Of a DNA stretch of 11,780 nucleotides, positions 1 through 6,532 are shown piece by piece. A model generated the notes under the pieces. That model was not told the origin of the DNA. It did no database searches and saw nothing but the letters and a program-made list of their open reading frames with translations. This DNA is from Microbacterium sp. (GTDB taxonomy: Bacteria; Actinomycetota; Actinomycetes; Actinomycetales; Microbacteriaceae): the NCBI RefSeq assembly GCF_003248605.1, contig NZ_QFPF01000087.1, positions 1-11,780 on the forward strand. Direction: 5' to 3'. A program made the translations under genes and the position numbers. Each line of letters opens with the position of its first letter. The first letter of the stretch is position 1.

Positions 1-360
1 CCTTTCGTCGCCATGGTCGCCAGCGTGGGGAGCAGGTCCGGGCGTGTACCGGTCCTGGCAAAGTACGAAGTGCTCGAGGAGCGCATCAACGGGAAAACCT
101 GGTCATTGCACGAACTGATGATCGGATTCTCCAACGACGTCGGCTCCATCGGCCGCCTCCTCCTCGCCCACGACGGGACCTGGGCCATCGACGGTGATCC
201 GAAAGCCGAGCTGGAACACAGACTCGCCGAATCGATCTGGTGGACATTCGTTCTCGCCGACAAGCTCGATATCGATCTGGACGAGGCTTACGCCGACACG
301 ATGTCCAGCATCCGTGCCGGACTGGAATCGACCATCGCCCGCACCGAGCCGCGCGCATGA
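1..360 (+). CDS. MazG-like nucleotide pyrophosphohydrolase-type protein, probably 5'-partial
   Basis: Small, mostly helical protein resembling the actinobacterial MazG-like group, in which all-alpha proteins hydrolyse nucleoside triphosphates or related nucleotides. The first helix motif is GFSNDVGSIGRLLLA. The second part, LEHRLAESIWWTFVLADKLDIDLDEAY, fits the family pattern of a helix with acidic metal ligands followed by the L-G/D-I-D-L-E-A signature. The usual Asp of the second helix is replaced by Glu-Ser (AES), so catalytic competence is uncertain. The frame is open to base 1. The first ATG, at base 13, has no visible ribosome binding site, so the true start probably lies left of the window. 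The stop overlaps the next start (ATGA at 357-360), which indicates translational coupling. The family call rests on pattern recognition only; a non-catalytic MazG-fold protein is possible. Confidence 0.6.
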   Translation, partial: PFVAMVASVGSRSGRVPVLAKYEVLEERINGKTWSLHELMIGFSNDVGSIGRLLLAHDGTWAIDGDPKAELEHRLAESIWWTFVLADKLDIDLDEAYADTMSSIRAGLESTIARTEPRA

Positions 361-986
361 CCACCCCTGAGCTGACCCAGCACCTGCACGCATCCGACAC
401 GCCCGAGCACGTACGGACACCCCGCGTGGACTACGTCGCCGTGCTCGGCAACGGCGCCCCCGGCAGCGACGAGTTCTACCGCAAGAAGATCCTCGTCTCC
501 GGCATCGCCCGCGCCCTCACCGAGAGCGACGAGACTCCCGTCGTGGAGCTCCAGTTCTGGTACCTGGGAGGCTCCGCTCCGGTGGAGATCGCGGACTTCT
601 ACAGCGTGAACCCGATCCCGACCCTGCGGTATCGGGTACTCACGCGCGTACCCGAAGGCACGACCGAAGCGGACATCGCCGCCGCGCGCGCCCGCGCCGC
701 GAGCACCGCGGACACCGCCGGCGACGACGTCACGGCATTCTCGATCCCGGAGCAGGACGTCGTCCAGGTCATGCACCACGGACCGTTCGCGGACGAATTC
801 GCAACCCTCGAACGCCTCGGCGACTACGCGCGACGCCGAAATCTGCACCGAGCCGGCCCCCACCACGAGATCCATCTCGACACCTTCACCCGCTCCACCC
901 CGCAGGGCACCCTGCGCACGATACTCAGAGACCCGGTCAGCGGGGATGCGGCCGAGGTGACCGACGGATCACCCCGGGTACCGTGA
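357..986 (+). CDS. GyrI-like small-molecule-binding domain protein
   Basis: A 209-residue protein. The C-terminal half has the GyrI-like/SOUL pattern: a VVQVMHHGPF strand and turn, a helix (FATLERLGDYARRRN), an AGPHHEIHLDTF stretch, then a final TILRDPV strand. The N-terminal half also has a GyrI-like YVAVLGNGAPGS strand and turn, as in two-repeat GyrI proteins. Such proteins bind small cyclic or aromatic ligands and some hydrolyse them. There is no DNA-binding domain, so this is a stand-alone cytoplasmic binding protein and not an AraC/MerR regulator. I chose the ATG at 357 because it overlaps the upstream stop and the conserved part starts soon after; an in-frame extension to base 240 would overlap the MazG-like gene and is out-of-frame noise. 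The stop overlaps the next gene's GTG. Confidence 0.72.
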   Translation: MTTPELTQHLHASDTPEHVRTPRVDYVAVLGNGAPGSDEFYRKKILVSGIARALTESDETPVVELQFWYLGGSAPVEIADFYSVNPIPTLRYRVLTRVPEGTTEADIAAARARAASTADTAGDDVTAFSIPEQDVVQVMHHGPFADEFATLERLGDYARRRNLHRAGPHHEIHLDTFTRSTPQGTLRTILRDPVSGDAAEVTDGSPRVP

Positions 987-1294
987 AGCTCATGACCTTC
1001 GCAAACGTGGGCACCCTCGGCGTCCGGCCCGGTAGACGTGATGACGTCGTCGCGATTCTGACGCGACCCAACCCCCAGCTCAACGAGGCCGGCTGCCTCC
1101 TGTACGAGGTCGGCATCAGCGACGACGAGCCCGACACCGTGTTCGTCGCGGAGTTGTGGACATCCGCCGAAGCACATCGTGCGTCACTGCAACTCGACAG
1201 CGTTCGTGCGGCGATCGAAGAGGCGATGCCGCTTCTGTCGGGCCACATCGGCGGACATCAGTTCACCGTCACCGGCTCACCACTCCGCGGCTGA
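983..1294 (+). CDS. ABM-domain protein (putative quinol monooxygenase)
   Basis: A 103-residue protein with the antibiotic biosynthesis monooxygenase (dimeric alpha/beta barrel) fold. It shows an opening strand (MTFANVGTLGVRPGRRDDVVAIL), the central N-E-A-G-C-L-L-Y-E-V-G strand, D-E-P-D-T-V-F-V-A-E-L-W-T-S, and the H-R-A-S-L helix start followed by a terminal strand. Characterised members are cofactor-free quinol or anthrone oxygenases or stress proteins of the YgiN type; the substrate here cannot be read from sequence. The GTG start at 983 overlaps the preceding stop by four bases, making this the last gene of a coupled three-gene operon. About 20 bases after its stop the sequence changes to integrase remnants, so the operon ends at the edge of an integration scar. 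Confidence 0.75.
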   Translation: MKLMTFANVGTLGVRPGRRDDVVAILTRPNPQLNEAGCLLYEVGISDDEPDTVFVAELWTSAEAHRASLQLDSVRAAIEEAMPLLSGHIGGHQFTVTGSPLRG

Positions 1295-1312
1295 TCCTGC
1301 GCCCGCTCATTG

Positions 1313-1468
1313 TCAACGCCAGGTCAGCGCGCCAGCCCCGCCATGACCCTGGACGTCTACAGCGACCTCTTCGATGACGACCTTGACGCCCTTGCGGACC
1401 GGGTGAATCGAACCCGTTTCGATTCAAATGTGGGCAGGATGTGGGCGGAGGACCCTGCCGAAGAATGA
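1313..1468 (+). pseudogene. Tyrosine integrase, C-terminal remnant
   Basis: In the frame ending at the TGA at 1466, the peptide ASPAMTLDVYSDLFDDDLDA (from about 1331) matches the extreme C terminus of phage and island tyrosine recombinases of Actinobacteria, which read L-G-H-A-S-x-A-M-T-L-D-V-Y-x-D-L-F. The catalytic Tyr is the Y of DVYSDLF. Just upstream the expected G-H-A-S reads G-Q-R-A-S, and further left the family pattern is lost, so the conserved His is gone. No start codon or N-terminal catalytic domain is present; the intact ABM gene occupies the space immediately upstream. This is a dead fragment left by an earlier integrative element. It points at the terminator and the tRNA fragment, as expected for an int gene beside its attachment site. 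Confidence 0.7.
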
Positions 1469-1470
1469 CA

Positions 1471-1513
1471 GAAGCCCCGCGACCCCAGTGTTTCCAAGGG
1501 TTCGCGGGGCTTC
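1471..1513. terminator. Strong GC-rich hairpin, probably a bidirectional terminator
   Basis: A perfect 12-base stem, GAAGCCCCGCGA at 1471-1482 and TCGCGGGGCTTC at 1502-1513, encloses a 19-base loop; three more CCC/GGG pairs are possible after a one-base bulge. It begins three bases after the integrase-remnant stop. On the opposite strand it begins six bases after the CCA end of the tRNA fragment, so it is placed to stop transcription from both sides. There is no clear U-tract on the plus side; the minus-strand flank is T-rich (CTTCTGTCATTCTTC). Confidence 0.75.
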
Positions 1514-1518
1514 GACAG

Positions 1519-1546
1519 TGGCGGTGACGGTGGGATTTGAACTCAC
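1519..1546 (-). tRNA. 3'-terminal tRNA fragment (probably tRNA-Ser), likely attachment-site remnant
   Basis: Read on the minus strand, this is a T-arm plus acceptor end: GTGAG, loop TTCAAAT, CCCAC, acceptor half CGTCACC, discriminator G, and an encoded CCA (1521-1519). The G discriminator and the GGTGACG acceptor half it implies fit an actinobacterial tRNA-Ser; the isotype is my inference. No 5' acceptor half, D-arm or anticodon arm is found in the next 100 bases, and the T-stem has an A-C mismatch where the identity to a real tRNA probably stops. It is therefore not functional. A 3' tRNA end directly followed by a terminator is the usual appearance of an att core left at the far end of an element integrated into a tRNA gene. 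Confidence 0.7.
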
Positions 1547-1953
1547 GACCCTGGTGTTGCGCTTGCTCAGAAGGCACGGATTCTCGCGGTTTCGATCAGG
1601 TCATGAGGTGTTTCAGATCAGCTATCCAGTGTTCGATTTCGCTCATCCGTTGCCAGGGCGTTGCCACCGGACTTCTACCGATACGAGTAGCTAAGCGGGT
1701 CCAACGCAAGTCAGTTCGGACCTGATGACAAGTCACGTCGTTGGCGAGACCTGATCAGCATCACGATGAGGACACCTATATCAATTGCTGGACCCACGAC
1801 ATTCAATAGGAATACCAGACCGCTCGGCCCGACACACTCACTGGATCGTAGGTGGCAGCGGTAGCGAGCGAGGTGGATGAGACAAACCGTTCAGGACGGG
1901 TTCAACGGATGATGTGTCGGACGGCGCCCAGGCGCCAGGGACCGTGCCCGAGT
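1547..1953. other. Gene-poor, locally AT-richer spacer next to the attachment site
   Basis: About 400 bases between the tRNA fragment and the nucleoside hydrolase stop. The stretch from about 1580 to 1830 is visibly less GC-rich than the rest, which suits element-end DNA. Apart from one doubtful short minus-strand reading frame (1596-1736), I see no recognisable gene. Small GC-rich repeats (GGCGCC twice at 1923-1936) lie just past the hydrolase stop, but their pairing is too short to call a terminator. Confidence 0.6.
1596..1736 (-). CDS. Doubtful short ORF or gene remnant, unknown
   Basis: A 46-residue frame on the minus strand, from a GTG at 1736 to a TGA at 1598-1596, which can extend upstream to about 1754 without a stop. 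It contains DLRWTRLATRIGRSPVATPW, followed by QRMSEIEHWIADLKHLMT. The composition is protein-like, with a mixed charged and hydrophobic helix at the end, and it lies in the less GC-rich spacer where open frames are less frequent by chance. There is no convincing ribosome binding site and I do not recognise a family. It may be the tail of a degraded element gene or pure chance. Confidence 0.2.
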   Translation of the reverse strand: MTCHQVRTDLRWTRLATRIGRSPVATPWQRMSEIEHWIADLKHLMT

Positions 1954-2937
1954 TCAGGGCAGGGTGAGCAGCGCTGCAACGAGGCGTGACCCGAAATCGT
2001 CCTCAGTGCGTAGGACGACTCGGTTCCGCGCGCCTTCGACGGCGACCGGCCCGTGGTAGGCCCGTCTCAGATCGACGATGGTGGCGCCGCGCGATGGCCC
2101 GTTGGCCAGTTCGACCGTGATGGGCGAACGGGCCTCGTGTAGGACGGATTCGTCGCCGACGGCGACCGCGACAGCGAGAGGGTCGTGCAGCGCGCATTCC
2201 TGTAAACCGAAGACGTCCTCGTAGAACCCGAGATAGTGATCCAGCGCTTCGCCGATCAGTCTCGCGGTCGCGCTGGAGGAGGCCTGAAGCTGGGCGGCGT
2301 CCGCGGCGGTGAGGCGCTGGCGCATCGTTGCGTCGAGCGGCACCATGCGTACGCGCATGGCAGAGGCGAAGACCCGCTGCGCCGCTTCCGGGTCGTGCCA
2401 GATATTCGCCTCGGCGACCGGGGTGGCGTTCCCGGCGTGTTGCACAGCACCTCCCATGACGACGACCTCATCGATCAACGTCGCGATCGACGGGTCCATA
2501 GAGAGCGCGATCGCAAGGTTCGTGGGTGGTCCGACGGCGATGATCACCAGTCGACCCGAGTATTCGTGGGCGAGACGGACGATCGCCGCGGGCGCGGACT
2601 CGGCTGATGGCTGTCGCGCAGAGGTGGGGAGCGCGACGCCGCCGAAGCCGTTCGTCCCGTGGACGCGGTGGGCGGTCCCCGCGAAGGCCCCGTCCAGCGA
2701 CGTCGCCGCACCCGTGTGAACCGAGATGTCCGGTCGACCCGCGACAGCAAGCAGATCGAGCGTATTGATCGTCGCCTGTGCAACGGAGACGTTGCCGAAG
2801 ACCGTTGTGACCGCGACGAGCCGGTCCCCGTGGCGCGCGAGCATATAGCCGAGCGCCAGGGCGTCGTCGATCCCGGTATCGCAGTCGATGACGAAGAGGC
2901 GGTCGTCAGGTTCGGTCGAGGGGGTGATGGATTGCAC
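1954..2937 (-). CDS. Nucleoside hydrolase (inosine-uridine preferring family)
   Basis: A 327-residue enzyme of the IUNH family, which hydrolyses the N-glycosidic bond of ribonucleosides to ribose and free base using a bound calcium ion. The hallmark N-terminal DCDTGIDDA places D18, D20, D24 and D25 at the metal site. It also shows HGTNGFGG (93-100), GPPTNLAIAL (from 136), VVVMGG (158-163), GNATPVAEANIWHDPEAA (169-186) and LHDPLAVA with H251/D252, the usual last calcium ligand. All expected motifs are intact. I chose the GTG at 2937 because GAGAGG lies seven bases upstream and it gives the usual family length; an ATG at 3069 would add 44 atypical residues and run through the palindromic operator. 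It is divergent from the deoxyribosyltransferase-family gene, and the shared upstream region holds that operator. Base specificity cannot be read from sequence. Confidence 0.92.
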   Translation of the reverse strand: MQSITPSTEPDDRLFVIDCDTGIDDALALGYMLARHGDRLVAVTTVFGNVSVAQATINTLDLLAVAGRPDISVHTGAATSLDGAFAGTAHRVHGTNGFGGVALPTSARQPSAESAPAAIVRLAHEYSGRLVIIAVGPPTNLAIALSMDPSIATLIDEVVVMGGAVQHAGNATPVAEANIWHDPEAAQRVFASAMRVRMVPLDATMRQRLTAADAAQLQASSSATARLIGEALDHYLGFYEDVFGLQECALHDPLAVAVAVGDESVLHEARSPITVELANGPSRGATIVDLRRAYHGPVAVEGARNRVVLRTEDDFGSRLVAALLTLP

Positions 2938-3028
2938 GGATCTGCCTCTCGTCGGCCGCCCGGAGGCCGGGTCTGTCAACAACTCGTTAAGACTTCGTTT
3001 CGGTGTGTGCCGAGACCGTATCCCCGGA

Positions 3029-3066
3029 AGATACTGGGTGCGGAATCGATTCGTCACAAGTGTATC
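3029..3066. promoter_or_regulatory. Divergent promoter region with LacI-type palindromic operator
   Basis: At 3038-3057 there is a 20-base palindrome of form GTG-N2-GAATCGATTC-N2-CAC. The core AATCGATT, with central CG, fits the AAnCGnTT pattern of LacI-family operators. A TATC box flanks it on each side at nearly the same distance: TATCTT on the minus strand at 3033-3028 and TATCCA on the plus strand at 3063-3068. On the minus strand GTGACG, 18 bases before TATCTT, is a fair -35 candidate, so a bound repressor would cover the -35 and spacer. The site lies between the nucleoside hydrolase and the deoxyribosyltransferase-family gene, and a near copy precedes LLM-3. The palindrome is directly visible; regulator family and promoter boxes are inferred. 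Confidence 0.6.
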
Positions 3067-3098
3067 CACGCGGAGCGTGGGAGCGGAAGGAATGGCAC

Positions 3099-3674
3099 GT
3101 GAGATCGCGCCGCGTGTATCTGGCTGGGCCCGAGGTGTTTCTGCCGCAGGCTCGCGAACTGATCGAGCGCAAACGTGCGCTGAGTGCGAGCGTGGGCTTC
3201 GAGCCGTCGCCCCTGCACGCCGACCTGAGCCCTGGGGATGCGGCGACGCCCCTCGGGCGAGGAATCGGGATCAGTCGTCGAAACGAGCGGCGGATGGACG
3301 AGGCGGAGATCTGCATCGCCAACCTCACACCCTTCCGCGGCATCAGCGCCGACGTCGGCACAGTCTACGAACTCGGCTATATGGCGGCTCAGGGCAAACT
3401 CGTTTTCGGCTATACCCACGAACCTCGCGACTACTCGGAGCGCGTGGCGGCGTACGACGGCGGGACGGCTCGCGACGAAGAGGGCATCCTCCGGATGACA
3501 GACGGGCAGATGGTCGAGGACCACGGAATGTCCGACAACCTCATGCTGGAAGGCGGCATCCTCCTGCGCGAAGGGGCCCTGATTCGCGCGGCCCAATGGG
3601 TGCCGTGGGACGACCTCGGTCCTTTCACGCGATGCCTGCAGCATATCCGCGACGTGCTCCGCTCCGGCGCATGA
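3099..3674 (+). CDS. Nucleoside 2-deoxyribosyltransferase-family protein
   Basis: A 191-residue protein of the NDT family, enzymes that transfer 2-deoxyribose between nucleobases or, in some members, hydrolyse the N-glycosidic bond. It opens with VYLAGPEVF (6-14), the nucleotide-binding loop of the fold. Next come ICIANLTPFRG (71-81) and DVGTVYELGYM (85-95), where E91 is the expected catalytic nucleophile. MVEDHGMSDNLML matches the C-terminal region that reaches the partner active site. Length is slightly above the classical enzymes (about 160). The start is the GTG at 3099 with GGAAGGA seven bases upstream; an ATG at 3003 would read through the operator. LLM-1 starts 25 bases after its stop, so the two probably share an mRNA. 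The divergent nucleoside hydrolase supports a role in nucleoside or N-glycoside breakdown. Hydrolase versus transferase activity is open. Confidence 0.85.
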   Translation: MRSRRVYLAGPEVFLPQARELIERKRALSASVGFEPSPLHADLSPGDAATPLGRGIGISRRNERRMDEAEICIANLTPFRGISADVGTVYELGYMAAQGKLVFGYTHEPRDYSERVAAYDGGTARDEEGILRMTDGQMVEDHGMSDNLMLEGGILLREGALIRAAQWVPWDDLGPFTRCLQHIRDVLRSGA

Positions 3675-3699
3675 CGAACGTCCAACGAAGGAGGCACAC

Positions 3700-5076
3700 G
3701 TGAAGCAGATCAAGCTGGGCGTTTTCGAGTTCGCAACACCGAAACCCACGTGGGCGCATCCGCGCGCGACGTCCCACCGCTACGGCGAGCTCGACTACTG
3801 GATCGAGTACGCCCAGAAGATGGATGCGGCCGGCTTCGATTTTCTCTTGTTCGCAGACGGCTATGGATTCACCACCGTCGACGGCAAGCTCTCGGACGCC
3901 GCGGTCAAGCAGGGCTTCGCCGGAAGCGATGCGATGCTTATGATCCCGGCGCTTGCGCACGCGACGCGTGACCTCGGCTTCGTGGTGACGTATCCGACCG
4001 GAAGAGACCACCCGATCCAGACGGCCCGCCGCTTCGCGGCGCTGGATCAGCTCACGCACGGACGGATCGCCTGGAACATCGTGACGGGGGCCGCGCAGGA
4101 CTCGGTCGCCTCTCTCTTCGGTGACGCCGTGATGGTGCCGCACGACGAGAGGTATCGGCGTGCCCGGGAGTACGTGGATCTCGCACTGAAGTATTGGGAG
4201 GGGTGCTGGGAAGACGGAGCGGTGGTCGAAGACCGCGAGAGCGGGATGCACGCGGATCCCGCCAAGTTGCACCGCGTCGAACACGAAGGCACGTTCTACC
4301 GGTCCTCGGGGTACCTCTCCGTCGCGCCGACGCCGCAGCGGACGCCGCTCCTCTTCCAAGCCGGTACCTCGCCCGCGGGCAAGGCTTTCGCCGCGGAGTA
4401 TGCCGAATGCGTGCTCGTTCAGGCGATGTCGGCGGAGCAGGTCACCGAGGCGGTAGCCGACATCCGAGCGCGCGCCGACGCCGCCGGCCGCGACCCCGCG
4501 CGGATCAAGATCGTCGTCGGGATCACCGTCAATGTCGCTCCCACCCGCGAGGAGGCGCTCCGTCTGCGCTCCGACTACGAGGCGCTGACATCTGACGAGG
4601 ATGTCGCCACGGTGTACAAGCACCGCACGGGCATCGACCTTCTCGGTCTCGACCCCGACCAACCCCTCACGCAGGTGCCGGCCGAGCTGCTGAAGACCGA
4701 GCTCGGCCAGACGAACGTCGATCGCTTTCTCCCGCGGGACGGCGAGTCGGGACCGACGGTGCGGGAGATCCTCGTCGAGCTGAAGAACCCGGGCTTCGGG
4801 ATGGCGGGGGACCCCGCCGACATCGCCGACCGGATTGAGGAGCTGATCGACCGTACCGACCTCGATGGGGTTCTCATCCGTCCCGTGTTCGGGCTGCAAG
4901 AGGTCGACGCTTTCGCTGAGTTCGTCATGCCGGAGTTGCGACGCCGGGGACGCCTTCCGCAATTCCCGTTGGAGGCTGCCTCTCTACGAGAGAGGATGCT
5001 CGAAGCCGGTCCTCGAATCTCGGACGACCACATGGGCGCCCCGTTCCGAGTCGAGACGGCGGCAGCTGGCCATTAG
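3700..5076 (+). CDS. LLM-1: flavin-dependent monooxygenase, NtaA/SnaA/DszA family
   Basis: A 458-residue class C flavoprotein monooxygenase with a luciferase-like TIM barrel, of the branch that includes nitrilotriacetate, EDTA and dibenzothiophene-sulfone monooxygenases. These use FMNH2 from a separate reductase and O2 to cleave C-N or C-S bonds. Visible family marks are GVFEFATP (7-14), FDFLLFADGYG (46-56), the IPALAHAT helix (82-89), TARRFAALDQLTHGR (108-122) followed by WNIVTG (125-130), the PHDERYRRAREY helix, PTPQRTPLLFQAGTS (210-224) and GPTVREIL near 351-358. The barrel appears complete. The GTG start has AAGGAGG directly upstream at 3688-3694. It follows the NDT-family gene closely and ends 19 bases from the end of LLM-2 on the other strand, with no terminator visible between them. 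Substrate unknown. Confidence 0.88.
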   Translation: MKQIKLGVFEFATPKPTWAHPRATSHRYGELDYWIEYAQKMDAAGFDFLLFADGYGFTTVDGKLSDAAVKQGFAGSDAMLMIPALAHATRDLGFVVTYPTGRDHPIQTARRFAALDQLTHGRIAWNIVTGAAQDSVASLFGDAVMVPHDERYRRAREYVDLALKYWEGCWEDGAVVEDRESGMHADPAKLHRVEHEGTFYRSSGYLSVAPTPQRTPLLFQAGTSPAGKAFAAEYAECVLVQAMSAEQVTEAVADIRARADAAGRDPARIKIVVGITVNVAPTREEALRLRSDYEALTSDEDVATVYKHRTGIDLLGLDPDQPLTQVPAELLKTELGQTNVDRFLPRDGESGPTVREILVELKNPGFGMAGDPADIADRIEELIDRTDLDGVLIRPVFGLQEVDAFAEFVMPELRRRGRLPQFPLEAASLRERMLEAGPRISDDHMGAPFRVETAAAGH

Positions 5077-5095
5077 CCGGAACCACGGGGAGGAG

Positions 5096-6481
5096 TCAGG
5101 AGGCGGCGACCCCACGGTTGGCAGCGCCCGGATGCGTATCGCTCAGGCGAGGATGTCCGCTCAGCCGCCCGCGGAAGGTGTCGGCCGCGGACGAGGCGGG
5201 GACGCGGAGGCCACGCTCTTGCATGACGGGCAGGACGTGGGTGACGAAGCGCTGCAGCTCGGCGATGTCCAGTGCCGGTTGCAGCATGAAGCCGTCGATG
5301 TCGGTCGCCTCGACGATGCGCGTCATGGCGTCGACGACCTCTTCGCCGCCCCCTGTGATGGTCCAGTCGCCGAGTTTCGCACCCTTGAGGTCGTCGAGGA
5401 TCTCACGCACGGTCATCGCGCGCTCGCCCGGCCGAGGGAGGTACTTGCGCACGTCGCTCTGGTTCATCTCGCCGAGATCCGTGCCGCGCTGGCTGAGGGG
5501 CAGGGTCGCGTCGAGCGACATCAGGTCGATGCCAGCGAGGGCGCGGAACTGACTTGCCGCACCCTCGTCCGTCTGCAGATCGATTATGCTCCTGCGCCAT
5601 GCGTGAGCCTCGTCGCGGTCCGGGCCCGCGATGATGCTGACGCTGCAGAACATCGTGATGTCGTTCGCATCCCGTCCATACGCGACCGCTCGGCGCCGGA
5701 TGTCAGCGACGCTCTCAGCCGTGCGTTCCAGGCTCTCGGACTTGACGAAGACGCACTCCGCGTATCGCGCTGCGAAGTCCTTGCCCACCTCCGAGGTGCC
5801 AGCCTGGAACAGGACAGGCGTGCGCTGAGGCGAAGGCTCGACGGTGAGATAGCCGGACGTGCTGTAGAACTCGCCACTCAGGTCCAGACGGTGGATCTTT
5901 GACGGGTCGGCATAGACACCGCGATCCCGGTCCACAACGACGCCATCGTCCTCCCATGATCCCTCCCACAACGCGAGCACCATCTCGAGATACTCCCGTG
6001 CCCGCGCATACCTGTCGTCGTGGGCGCGCATCTGCTCGTGGCCGAAGAGGAGCGCGATCGCGTCCTGCGAGGAGCCGGTGACGACGTTCCACCCGAGCCT
6101 TCCCTTCGTCAGATGGTCGAGCGAGGCCAGGCGTCTCGCCGTGTGCACGGGGTGATCGAGACCGGTCGGACTCGTGAAGACGAGACCGAGCCGCTGCGTC
6201 GCGTACGCGAGGGCCGGGATCAGTGTCATCGACTCCACCCCGGAGAAGCTGCCCCCCTCGACGGCTGCGGGCAGAACGTCGCCATCCGCGTCTATCGGGT
6301 ACCCGTAGCCGTCCGCGAAGAACAGGTAGTCGAAGTCCGCCGCGTCGAGCAGTTGCGCCATCTCGACCCAGAAGGCGAGGTCGGTGTACTCGTGGTGGCG
6401 GCTCTCGGGATGCCGAAGAGCGAACTTGTTTCCGTTCGCCGCTCGCGCGGACTCGAAGACGCCGAGGCCGATTCGCTTCAT
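5096..6481 (-). CDS. LLM-2: flavin-dependent monooxygenase, NtaA/SnaA/DszA family
   Basis: A 461-residue paralogue of LLM-1, collinear along its whole length: IGLGVFESA at the start, YLFFADGYGY (52-61), IPALAYATQRLGLVFTSPTG (88-107), TARRLASLDHLTKGR (114-128) with WNVVTG (131-136), PSPQRTPVLFQAGTS, and MTVREIL. All core segments present in LLM-1 are here, so it should be an active FMNH2-dependent monooxygenase given a reductase. The ATG at 6481 has AAAGGAA four bases upstream. It is the last gene of the minus-strand transporter series, separated from the permease by 78 bases that carry a short direct repeat, so it may have extra control of its own. Its conserved HPVHTARR segment against HPIQTARR in LLM-1 suggests related but not identical substrates. 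Confidence 0.88.
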   Translation of the reverse strand: MKRIGLGVFESARAANGNKFALRHPESRHHEYTDLAFWVEMAQLLDAADFDYLFFADGYGYPIDADGDVLPAAVEGGSFSGVESMTLIPALAYATQRLGLVFTSPTGLDHPVHTARRLASLDHLTKGRLGWNVVTGSSQDAIALLFGHEQMRAHDDRYARAREYLEMVLALWEGSWEDDGVVVDRDRGVYADPSKIHRLDLSGEFYSTSGYLTVEPSPQRTPVLFQAGTSEVGKDFAARYAECVFVKSESLERTAESVADIRRRAVAYGRDANDITMFCSVSIIAGPDRDEAHAWRRSIIDLQTDEGAASQFRALAGIDLMSLDATLPLSQRGTDLGEMNQSDVRKYLPRPGERAMTVREILDDLKGAKLGDWTITGGGEEVVDAMTRIVEATDIDGFMLQPALDIAELQRFVTHVLPVMQERGLRVPASSAADTFRGRLSGHPRLSDTHPGAANRGVAAS

Positions 6482-6498
6482 GGGGTTCCTTTCACAGA

Positions 6499-6532
6499 CA
6501 GAGATGCCGCGCTGACATGCAGAGATGCCGCG
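6499..6532. repeat. Pair of 13-base direct repeats upstream of LLM-2
   Basis: CAGAGATGCCGCG occurs at 6499-6511 and again at 6520-6532, a 21-base period or two helical turns. The pair sits in the 78-base gap between the permease stop and the LLM-2 ribosome binding site. It could be a tandem protein-binding site or a simple local duplication; no hairpin is formed. Confidence 0.5.

Noticed and set aside
1405..1425. Inverted repeat GAATCGAA / TTCGATTC with a five-base loop, with half-sites like the operator
   Set aside because: It lies inside the integrase-remnant coding sequence, the spacing differs from the GAATCGATTC palindrome, and no gene start follows; probably chance.
1519..1620. A complete minus-strand tRNA gene
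   Set aside because: The 3' arm is present, but no matching 5' acceptor half (GGTGACG), D-arm or anticodon arm occurs upstream, and the T-stem has a mismatch.
1428..1725. Plus-strand open frames across the terminator and tRNA fragment
   Set aside because: They translate the hairpin and tRNA bases and show no recognisable protein; typical spurious frames over RNA genes.
1923..1936. GGCGCC-CA-GGCGCC as terminator of the nucleoside hydrolase
   Set aside because: The pairing is only five bases with a four-base loop and no T-run follows; GC-rich repeats of this size are expected by chance.
2938..3069. Longer N terminus for the nucleoside hydrolase from the ATG at 3069
   Set aside because: It adds 44 residues outside the family fold, runs through the palindromic operator, and the GTG at 2937 has a good ribosome binding site.
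3003..3098. Longer N terminus for the NDT-family protein
   Set aside because: It would translate the operator region; the GTG at 3099 has GGAAGGA at good spacing and starts directly before the fold's first strand.
3625..4962. A 445-codon minus-strand open frame opposite LLM-1
   Set aside because: Its product is Arg/Val/Gly-rich with no family pattern, while the plus strand encodes a clear monooxygenase; a GC-driven shadow.
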